Shown here: positions 11,501-13,056 of the stretch, in pieces
Numbering within the stretch: position 1 is the first letter of the stretch
Layout: every line of letters begins with the position of its first letter
DNA from: Baffinella frigidus
Taxonomy: Eukaryota > Cryptophyceae > Cryptomonadales > Baffinellaceae
DNA length: 13,056 nt
Reading direction: 5' to 3'
Assembly (NCBI GenBank): GCA_026770585.1
Contig: MU647183.1
Location: 74,235-87,290 of the forward strand
Translations under genes and position numbers: made by a program
The notes under the pieces: generated by a model
Told to the model about the DNA's origin: nothing
The model's database searches: none
What the model saw: the letters and a program-made list of their open reading frames with translations, nothing else

Positions 11501-12322
11501 ACTGGTCACGTCCGAAGCAATTGTGTGGTAATTTTCGTACGGATTTTTTAAAAGAAAAATTCTTGTTCCCGGATAAAATAGTCTCTCGCCTGCGGTGGAC
11601 GTGGCACACGCCCGGGTTTGGGATGACACGGTTGACGTCCTACGCGCTGGGTCTCTCTCTCTCTCTCTCTCTCTCCCTCCCTCTCCCTCCCTCTCTCTCC
11701 CTCTCTCTCTCTCTCTCTCACACACACACTCTCTCTCTCGCTCTCTCTCCCAGTCACATGCGCTCAACAAACGGCGCTTCCACCTGTGTAAACTGCGCTT
11801 TCCCGGTCCAAAGTTGACGAGTTTGTACCACACACCCAGCATGTCAACTTAAGAACCCCCTAAATGCAGTGGACGTGAGATGCCCCGGGGTTCGGAATGA
11901 CAAGGATTCATGTGCGTAGGACGCGTGCTCCGCAAAGTTGACGGATCTGTACCAAAAACCTAGCATGTCAACTTAACAATAGTCTCTCACCTCCCCAGTG
12001 GACGTGTGATGCTCCGGGGTTTGGAACGACAAGGATGCGCTGGCGATGGTGCTCCTCGCGTGTTCCGCAAAGTTGACGGATCTGTACCGCGCACCCAGCA
12101 TGTCAACTTAACAATAGTCTCTTACCACACCCAGCATGTCAACTTAACAATAGTCTCTTACCACACCCAGCATGTCAACTTAACAATAGTCTCTCACCAA
12201 CCCCCCCTCTCCAGTGGATGTGGGATGCTCCGGGGTTCGGGATGACACGGTTGACGTCCTACGCGCTCGCGACGGTCCTCCTCGCATGCTCCGCCAAGTG
12301 CGTGCATCTCCACCTCATGAAT
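4627..12322 (+). CDS. Gene B: GPR180/TMEM145-like GOST-family seven-TM protein, 5' eight exons
   Basis: Spliced model: 4627-4749, 4865-4994, 5655-5731, 6554-6607, 6942-6979, 8649-8724, 10235-10342 and 12215-12322, in frame for about 238 residues. Order of parts: signal peptide (about 17-31); luminal domain with ASGNL and KFVFSNHVGGIGVIDLDVKV (61-80), HVLLFDDTKWPSIW (87-100) and TWYVAAVSC (144-152), which line up in order with the TMEM145/GPR180 luminal domain (the region ending W-[WY]-Y-x5-C); then SQLSFDLQGQ before TM1 (about 184-196) and TM2 (about 218-232). Members are GOLD-domain proteins with seven membrane helices in secretory-pathway or plasma membranes; their ligands are poorly known. 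TM3-7 would lie beyond 13056. Introns grow from 115 bp to 1.5-1.9 kb and are packed with exon echoes and MITEs. Exon 4 is the weakest link. Confidence 0.72.
4865..4994 (+). CDS. Gene B exon 2: luminal domain, first strands
   Basis: Acceptor GCTCCTCCCAG| with a good pyrimidine tract; donor GATCAG|GTCACC. 43 codons + 1 nt. It encodes QPTSPGGADKLQFMAKFVFS then NHVGGIGVIDLDVKVRS; the F-x-F...G-x-x-D-x-x-V pattern matches the first beta strands of the family. The intron 1 upstream (4750-4864) is short and unremarkable. Confidence 0.8.
4995..5274. repeat. Degenerate CCCTAA/CCCTAAA tract in gene B intron 2
   Basis: From about 5015, irregular AACCCTAA, CTCAACCCTAA and CCCTAAACC units with unique interruptions. 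Intronic interstitial telomere-like sequence, in the opposite orientation to that at 820-1075. Confidence 0.85.
5275..5293 (+). pseudogene. 19-bp echo of the gene B exon 2 donor junction
   Basis: CAAAGTGCGATCAGGTCAC is identical to 4981-4999 and spans the last 14 bases of exon 2 plus the first five of the intron. It has no acceptor, so it is a fragment, but could act as a competing donor. Confidence 0.85.
5320..5469. mobile_element. MITE family A, copy 2 (150 bp)
   Basis: Same termini as copy 1 (TTATCTCAG / CTGAGATAA) and same length. The loop is inverted relative to copies 1 and 4 (TTCTTTACTCTCCGC here). Flanks AAAC (5316-5319) and ACCC are not an exact duplication, perhaps from slippage in the A-run at the right end. 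Confidence 0.9.
5483..5645. repeat. CCCTAAA array before gene B exon 3
   Basis: Near-tandem CCCTAAA/CCCTAAACCC units end a few bases before the exon 3 acceptors. No polypyrimidine tract other than the C-rich telomere-like sequence itself precedes the AG, so the repeat seems to supply it. Confidence 0.88.
5655..5731 (+). CDS. Gene B exon 3 (3a) with tandem acceptors
   Basis: 77 nt; completes the codon from exon 2 and ends in phase 0 at donor CCGAG|GTGAGG. It encodes GTHVLLFDDTKWPSIW then ARRASIPCSE, matching the family segment around ILLYFDD...W. Two acceptors lie 9 nt apart (AG at 5644-5645 and 5653-5654); both keep the frame, the upstream one adding three residues (GAA). Two downstream copies may be alternatives. 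Confidence 0.78.
5758..5834 (+). CDS. Gene B exon 3b, candidate alternative copy of exon 3
   Basis: Exactly 77 nt like exon 3, same phases, fully open: G-FGVLLIDDTKWPSIW then ERRGTVPCSE. The acceptor is a telomere-type unit (GATTTAG|GG) and the donor is GTCCTC. Against exon 3, many differences are synonymous (GAT/GAC, ACA/ACG, CCC/CCG, CGA/AGA) and several replacements conservative (A/G, S/T, I/V). This suggests selection on the protein rather than decay. Probably used instead of exon 3a if used at all. Confidence 0.5.
5840..5985. repeat. CCCTAAA tract in gene B intron 3
   Basis: CCCTAAACC, GTGAGCCCTA and CGAAACACTAAACTC units; two partial longer tandem units (AACACTAAACTCTAAACCC) lie near 5911 and 5955. 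Confidence 0.85.
6017..6056. repeat. TTTAGGG tract that supplies a splice acceptor
   Basis: Five TTTAGG-type units in the orientation opposite to the previous tract. The last TTTAG is placed exactly to act as the acceptor of exon-like copy 3c. Confidence 0.85.
6057..6118 (+). other. Gene B exon-like copy 3c, short form
   Basis: 62 nt, same phases as exon 3, open frame: G-FDDTQWPSIWARRGTIPCSE. It lacks five codons of the HVLL strand. The preceding acceptor is TTTAG|GG; upstream TTTAG units would put a stop in frame, so only the last works. The donor is GC (GAG|GCGAGG), a rarer class. Could be a third alternative exon or a decaying copy. Confidence 0.45.
6119..6425. repeat. Degenerate GGGTTTAG/GGTTT sequence with a hairpin
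   Basis: To about 6300 this is irregular GGGTTT, GGTTTAGG and GTGTTTGG. At about 6319-6357 CCAAGAGTT pairs with AACTCTTGG (9-bp stem). The rest carries a diverged duplicate of the sequence before exon 4 (AACCTAAAATCG-type units at 6395-6545). Confidence 0.65.
6426..6455 (+). pseudogene. Echo of gene B exon 4
   Basis: AACAG|GTGGTCTCGAAAGCG encodes VVSKARGFQ, matching VISKARGFQ of exon 4, then diverges (EPRLKIL) to a stop. Acceptor kept, no donor recognised. Confidence 0.6.
6554..6607 (+). CDS. Gene B exon 4 (least certain exon)
   Basis: Acceptor GGCAG| then VISKARGFQDVHAFRSLP, 18 codons, phase 0 to 0, with weak donor CTCCCG|GTCCTA. It is called because it lies between solid exons in the right phase, has an echo, and links CSE to VGTSHK. 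The poorly conserved family linker gives no firm alignment. An alternative start is the in-frame internal acceptor TTTCAG (at 6580). Confidence 0.45.
6610..6941. repeat. CCCTAAA/CCCGGAAC array in gene B intron 4
   Basis: Mixed tandem CCCTAAA, CCCGGAACCCTAAT, CCCTACAC and CCCCAAAC units filling the intron and ending in the exon 5 acceptor (AACCCAG). One frame stays open here only because the repeat lacks stops in it. Confidence 0.9.
6942..6979 (+). CDS. Gene B exon 5 (38 nt microexon)
   Basis: Acceptor CTAACCCAG| and strong donor GGGACAG|GTAAGC. Twelve codons (VGTSHKTTALRD) plus AG, completed by the G of exon 6 to Arg141. The phase fits exactly to exon 6, where the R-P-x-T-W-Y of the family continues. 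Confidence 0.65.
7022..7077. repeat. 15-bp tandem repeat
   Basis: (CGAAGCAAACCCCTA) in about 3.5 copies, flanked by two copies of TCCACTGTTACC (about 6997 and 7114), in intron 5. Confidence 0.9.
7335..7474. mobile_element. MITE family D, copy 3 (140 bp), TSD GAGT
   Basis: Termini TCATCCGGGGAACCCTA and TAGGTTTCTCCGGATAA; GAGT at 7331-7334 and 7475-7478. The uninterrupted tandem unit (CTACTGAGTTAGAAGCC near 7258) shows the empty site. Internal block GGCAATGAAAATTGCTACG / GTAGTAATTTTCATTGG is shared with D1, D2 and D4. Confidence 0.92.
7506..7737. mobile_element. Inverted-repeat element T1 (family with GAGCG ends)
   Basis: Left arm GAGCGCTGCGCAGAGAAG (7545 on) and right arm CTTCTCTGCACAGCGCTC (to 7730) pair; the match continues inward through GGCCAC and outward into AATGATA / TATCATT if the 30-bp insert at 7513-7542 is removed. 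Inside lies a 27-bp tandem repeat (TGTCAACTTATGAGAAATTT, 7607-7660). Non-coding. TA flanks the GAGCG end on both sides, as in T2. Confidence 0.75.
7513..7542. mobile_element. 30-bp palindromic micro-insertion with TA duplication
   Basis: CCAAC...ACGAGAGCTCTCGT...GTTGG, self-complementary, sits between two TA dinucleotides (7511-7512, 7543-7544). The opposite arm of T1 reads AATGATAGAGCGC without it, so it is an insert into the left arm. Confidence 0.6.
8013..8240. repeat. GGGTTTAGG/GGGTTTGGG tract
   Basis: Degenerate TTTAGGG-type sequence in intron 5, with GGTTCAGG and GGGTTTGG variants. No exon. Confidence 0.85.
8352..8407. repeat. CT microsatellite
   Basis: CTCT/CGCTCT tract just before the exon 6 echo. 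Confidence 0.9.
8436..8502 (+). other. Gene B exon 6a, phase-preserving copy of exon 6
   Basis: AGTATCAG|GCCGC... encodes (R)PHTWYVAAVSCEEPIDM then ERTLT, followed by GTCTCT. 67 nt, and 67 + 2 carried bases = 23 codons, so a donor at 8503 would leave phase 0 like exon 6. Two changes against exon 6 are synonymous and one is Trp to Arg. The tail TTCACCCAG is replaced by a CT tract. Alternative exon or fresh duplicate. Confidence 0.5.
8503..8648. repeat. CT tract and repeated exon 6 acceptor motif
   Basis: (CT)n to 8555. The sequence before the exon 6 acceptor, CGTGAACAGTATCAG, occurs four times: before 8436, near 8570 (AGTATAAG), near 8592 and before 8649. Only the first and last lead into exon sequence. 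Confidence 0.8.
8649..8724 (+). CDS. Gene B exon 6: end of luminal domain
   Basis: 76 nt, phase 2 to 0. It encodes (R)PHTWYVAAVSCEEPIDM then EWTLTFTQ, matching the conserved W-[WY]-Y-x-x-x-x-x-C and the following L-[ED]-[YW] strand at the end of the TMEM145/GPR180 luminal domain. Donor TTCACCCAG|GTCCCC. One of the two strongest family matches. Confidence 0.82.
8827..8842 (+). pseudogene. Echo of exon 6 3' end
   Basis: CCTCACTTTCACGCAG then GCTCC repeats the end of exon 6 (CCTCACTTTCACCCAG) with a GC instead of GT. Fragment only. Confidence 0.7.
8894..8967. repeat. Multi-hairpin element E2, related to E1
   Basis: Shares CCTAGGRCCCTACGGTAGG with E1 (2777-2880). CCCTACGG (8931-8938) pairs with CCGTAGGG (8947-8954), CCTAGG repeats flank an 8-nt loop, and AACCCCTA (8906-8913) can pair with the later TAGGGG. 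Outer arms less clear than in E1. Confidence 0.6.
9024..9047 (+). pseudogene. Second echo of exon 6 3' end with GT donor
   Basis: Encodes EWTLTFTQ followed by GTTCGT: same peptide as the end of exon 6, with one synonymous change (CTC to CTA) and one T-to-C-type position. No full acceptor context, though GGCAG precedes it. Confidence 0.65.
9064..9180. repeat. Tandem repeat of about 51 bp
   Basis: Two units built on AACCCCTTTTTAAAAAACCT and AAACGTGAAACCCCTTT in intron 6. Confidence 0.85.
9202..9399. mobile_element. Inverted-repeat element H (198 bp)
   Basis: Termini GATAGCGAGGGGGCAAA and TTTGCCCCCTCGCTATC are perfect inverted repeats and continue to GGATC/GATCC. A second inverted block is CGTGTCCAAGTTGTGG / CCACAACTTGGACACG. 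The centre holds a hairpin (ACTCCAAATTGGAGT) and repeats of TTTTTAGACCACA. No convincing TSD. Single copy. Confidence 0.75.
9450..9600. repeat. CCCTAAA/CCCCAAA tract
   Basis: Tandem telomere-type units in intron 6, grading into A-rich sequence before 9640. Confidence 0.88.
9645..9838 (+). pseudogene. Upstream echo of gene B exon 7, split by MITE B2
   Basis: GGCAG|CCGGGTAGATC, then MITE B2, then (GATC)GCAGCTATCCCTCGAC. With element and one TSD left out, the frame runs PGRSQLSLDLKGQRT, matching PDGSQLSFDLQGQRT of exon 7. It stops before the membrane helix. In frame before the insertion. Confidence 0.8.
9656..9799. mobile_element. MITE family B, copy 2 (144 bp), TSD GATC
   Basis: Termini TCATCTCGGAAGATAACTG and CTTATCTTTCGAGATGA; GATC at 9652-9655 and 9800-9803. 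Same length as B1, inverted relative to it (AATAGGAGGTTGAATAGGAG lies near the left here, its complement near the right in B1). Confidence 0.92.
9840..9958. repeat. CCCTAAA/CCCCAA tract
   Basis: Degenerate telomere-like sequence between MITEs B2 and A3. Confidence 0.8.
9959..10108. mobile_element. MITE family A, copy 3 (150 bp), TSD AAAC
   Basis: TTATCTCAG / CTGAGATAA termini, exact AAAC at 9955-9958 and 10109-10112. Loop orientation as in copy 2. Inserted into telomere-like sequence. Confidence 0.93.
10126..10234. repeat. Mini-echo of exon 7 start and CCCCTAA tandem array
   Basis: GGCAGCCGGACGGCC (10126-10140) repeats the exon 7 acceptor and its first codons (P-D-G). It is followed by (CCCCTAA)n up to the real exon 7 acceptor AACACAG. 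Confidence 0.8.
10235..10342 (+). CDS. Gene B exon 7: pre-TM segment and TM1
   Basis: 108 nt, 36 codons, phase 0 to 0. PDGSQLSFDLQGQRTTYTIL then VVLLLLLLLAHGYAHQ. The family has F-S-x-[DE]-x-x-G just before TM1, matched by LSFDLQG, and the Leu-rich run is TM1. Acceptor AACACAG|, donor CCCATCAG|GTTCTA. Two partial copies of the TM1 half follow downstream. Confidence 0.82.
10411..10611. mobile_element. Inverted-repeat element T2 (201 bp with flanking TA)
   Basis: Arms of about 60 bp, nearly perfect, beginning TAGAGCGTTTGCGG and ending CCGCAAACGCTCTA; the TA at each end is the only possible duplication, which would fit a Tc1/mariner-type non-autonomous element. A C-run (10482-10491) is in the loop. 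Starts GAGCG like T1. One frame stays open across it but only encodes repeat sequence. Confidence 0.82.
10626..10666. repeat. 20-bp tandem repeat providing an acceptor
   Basis: GGACTGTTCTCAAGTTGACA then GGACTGTTCTTAAGTTTACA; the last ACAG is exactly the acceptor of the next TM1 copy. Confidence 0.85.
10667..10726 (+). other. Gene B exon 7b, phase-preserving copy of TM1
   Basis: TTTACAG| then YTILVVLLLLLLLPHGYAHQ, then GTTCAC. 60 nt, 20 codons, phase 0 to 0, identical to TM1 in exon 7 apart from Ala to Pro. Use after exon 7 would add a second hydrophobic helix and change topology; use instead of it would drop the SQLSFDLQG segment. Confidence 0.45.
10722..11008. repeat. Large fold-back in gene B intron 7
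   Basis: Arms 10722-10800 and about 10936-11008 are inverted copies of each other, including GTTGACTTTTGCGATTGACC / GGTCAATCGCAAAAGTCAAC, with an 8-nt length difference. The loop of about 135 bp holds the third TM1 copy. The outer ends include CACCAGGTTCACTT, the last exon codons plus donor of copy 7b, so the inversion took in an exon boundary. Confidence 0.85.
10892..10941 (+). pseudogene. Third copy of TM1 (frame-incompatible)
   Basis: ATACAG| then LVVLLLLLLAHGYAHQ, then GCGTGG. 50 nt, so splicing in phase 0 would break the frame, and the donor is GC. Peptide otherwise conserved. Lies in the loop of the fold-back. Confidence 0.7.
11021..11045. repeat. 12-bp-arm palindrome
   Basis: AAAACGCTCAGA-T-TCTGAGCGTTTT, a perfect hairpin with one unpaired base, just outside the fold-back and before GTCAACTTATG, a motif that recurs in T1. 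Confidence 0.9.
11131..11188. repeat. CCCTAAACCCC tract
   Basis: Short run of telomere-like units in intron 7. Sequence from 11046 to 11130 and 11189 to 11258 holds nothing else recognised. Confidence 0.8.
11263..11412. mobile_element. MITE family A, copy 4 (150 bp, diverged arms), TSD GTAC
   Basis: Exact GTAC at 11259-11262 and 11413-11416. The arm reads AAGGGATTCTAAAATCC where copies 1-3 have AACGAGTTCTAAAACTC; the other arm has matching changes (GAATCCCTT), so pairing is kept. Confidence 0.93.
11446..11576. mobile_element. MITE family D, copy 4 (131 bp), TSD AATA
   Basis: TTATCCGGGAACAAGTATTT / GAACAAG complement at the right; AATA at 11442-11445 and 11577-11580; the empty site CAATAGTCTCTC is seen at about 11977. 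Family D core (GGCAATGAAAATTACTACAC) kept, outer arms again differ from other copies but match each other. Confidence 0.92.
11596..11650 (+). pseudogene. Echo of gene B exon 8, 5' part
   Basis: Encodes WTWHTPGFGMTRLTSYALG and then runs into a CT tract (GTCTCT could be a donor). No AG directly before TGG (GCGG|TGG), so the acceptor is lost. Confidence 0.7.
11651..11752. repeat. CT microsatellite with short CA block
   Basis: CT/CCCT tract with CACACACA in the middle, replacing the 3' half of the exon 8 echo. Confidence 0.92.
11870..11945 (+). pseudogene. Degraded echo of gene B exon 8
   Basis: GCAG|TGGACG then a stop codon (TGA), followed by PGFG-like sequence and CGTGCTCCGC, all recognisable from exon 8. 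Non-functional. Confidence 0.7.
11999..12066 (+). pseudogene. Echo of gene B exon 8 with internal deletion
   Basis: CCCAG|TGGACGTGTGATGCTCCG starts like exon 8 (W-T-C-D-A-P-G-F-G), but about 10 bases of the LTSYA segment are missing, shifting the frame. Acceptor kept. Confidence 0.7.
12086..12196. repeat. 36-bp tandem repeat, three copies
   Basis: Units of CACCCAGCATGTCAACTTAA plus CAATAGTCTCTTAC. The same unit occurs singly after each exon 8 echo (11836, 11958). AAGTTGAC...GTCAACTT at 11934-11972 makes a small inverted repeat. Confidence 0.9.
12215..12322 (+). CDS. Gene B exon 8: TM2
   Basis: Acceptor CCCCCCTCTCCAG|, the best pyrimidine tract among the copies; 108 nt, 36 codons, phase 0 to 0. 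WMWDAPGFGMTRLTSYALA then TVLLACSAKCVHLHLMN, a moderately hydrophobic helix (TVLLACSAKCVHLHL) with a preceding basic loop, in the place of TM2. Donor ATGAAT|GTACCG. The last exon of gene B in the window. Confidence 0.68.
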
Positions 12323-12496
12323 GTACCGCCCCCCTCCCTCCCGGAATAGAACGTTACTCTCCCGGAATAGAGCTGTACTCTCCCGAAATAGAACTGTGCA
12401 TGCAGGTTTCGAGCCTCGACCTCCCAAAAACATTTCTTCTTAACCCTAACCCCTTAACCATTCACCCTTACCCCTGAGTTCGTATGCCCCCTGAGT
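12323..12496. repeat. Start of gene B intron 8 with 21-bp tandem repeat
   Basis: CTCCCGGAATAGAACGTTACT and variants three times in tandem (12338-12400). The rest is C-rich, with CCCTAACCCCTTAACC near 12443. No exon. Confidence 0.85.
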
Positions 12497-12562
12497 TTGT
12501 ATGCGCTGGCGACGGTGCTCCTTGCGTGTTCCGCCAAGTGTGTGCATCTCCACCTCATGAAT
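12497..12562 (+). pseudogene. 3' echo of gene B exon 8 with donor
   Basis: Encodes LYALATVLLACSAKCVHLHL then MN, the second half of exon 8 with only silent and one S-to-L difference, ending ATGAAT|GTAATG. The first half is absent; CCTGAG precedes it, so an acceptor is possible but weak. Confidence 0.65.
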
Positions 12563-12591
12563 GTAATGCGCCCCCCCCCCCCGAAATAGGA

Positions 12592-12687
12592 CTCTCTCGC
12601 TCGCTCTCGCTCTCGCTCTCTCTCTCTCTCTCTCTCGCTCTCTCTGGTGTCTCACTCTCACGCACCCTCCAGCAGTCGAGCGGCGTA

Positions 12688-12735
<48 letters not shown>

Positions 12736-12962
12736 TCACTCACTTACACACCCTCCTGCCGGGCAGTGCAACGGAGTCGGCTCGCCACTCCTCGACGCTA
12801 GAGCTTCTCTCTCGCTCTCTCGCTCTTTCTTGCTCTCTCTTGCGCGCGCGCTCTCTCGCTCTCTCGCTCTCTCTCTCTCTCTCTCGCTCTCTCTCTCTCG
12901 CTCGCTCGCTCTCTCTCTCTCTCTCTCGCTCTCTCTCTCGCTCGCTCTCTCTCTCTCTCTCT
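12592..12962. repeat. Long CT/CGCTCT microsatellites
   Basis: Three large CT tracts (12592-12648, 12690-12730, 12805-12962) separated by similar short spacers (CACCCTCCAGCAG / CACCCTCCTGCCG), so spacer and tract were probably duplicated together. No gene. Confidence 0.92.

Positions 12963-13056
<94 letters not shown>
12963..13056. repeat. (AT)n microsatellite, open at right edge
   Basis: Uninterrupted AT dinucleotides for about 94 bp to the end of the window. The sharp CT-to-AT change and the run ending at the sequence end suggest a contig may have stopped here for assembly reasons. Confidence 0.97.

Noticed and set aside
1496-11576. Introner elements (MITEs acting directly as introns)
   Set aside because: The complete elements have 4-bp TSDs, and their ends do not supply GT...AG at the junctions. 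They lie inside introns or broken exon copies, so removal as introns is not supported.
12086-12196. CRISPR array
   Set aside because: The 36-bp units are directly tandem without unique spacers, in a eukaryotic intron.
12555-12966. Open frames across the CT tracts (Arg-Glu or Ser-Leu repeats)
   Set aside because: Translation of dinucleotide repeats; absence of stops is a property of the repeat. The same applies at 8293-8733 and 11471-11842.

Overview
This window looks like nuclear DNA of a GC-rich, intron-dense eukaryote. It contains a head-to-head pair of intron-split genes with repeat-filled introns. Plant-type telomere motif (CCCTAAA/TTTAGGG) is scattered through the introns. That motif, the GC-rich exons and the bidirectional promoter fit a green alga (prasinophyte-like) best. 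A dinoflagellate or other protist with the same telomere motif is not excluded. I see no rRNA, tRNA, CRISPR array, prokaryotic operon signal or transposase gene.

Layout. A GC-rich 149-bp spacer (4478-4626) separates two divergent first exons. Leftward (minus) runs gene A, a secreted or ER-lumen tetratricopeptide-repeat (TPR) protein: exons 4477-4228, 4143-3980, 2211-2141 and 495-409, open at the left edge. The exons join in phase 1/0/2/2 into about 190 residues: signal peptide plus about four TPR units. Rightward (plus) runs gene B, a GPR180/TMEM145-like (GOST family, GOLD-domain seven-transmembrane) protein: exons 4627-4749, 4865-4994, 5655-5731, 6554-6607 (weakest), 6942-6979, 8649-8724, 10235-10342 and 12215-12322. 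These join in frame into about 238 residues: signal peptide, luminal domain, TM1 and TM2. The rest lies beyond the right edge.

Two layers of structure sit in the introns. First, nearly every exon has 'echoes': extra full or partial copies with their splice sites, close to the cognate exon and in gene order. Several keep reading frame and phase (5758-5834, 6057-6118, 8436-8502, 10667-10726) and could be alternative cassette exons; others are broken. Second, there is a group of palindromic non-autonomous elements of about 95-160 bp, nearly all with 4-bp target-site duplications (TSDs). Family A has four copies of exactly 150 bp, family B two of exactly 144 bp, family C two copies and family D four. 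Many sit inside exon echoes; none interrupts a best-copy exon. Two different families (C and D) occupy the same site in two paralogous segments.

Other contents: two elements flanked by TA dinucleotides, a cloverleaf-like multi-hairpin element with a relative elsewhere, three head-to-head telomere-motif palindromes, a large fold-back around a TM1 echo, several short tandem arrays, long CT tracts and a terminal (AT)n run. The two genes share a promoter region, but nothing seen shows that their products work together.
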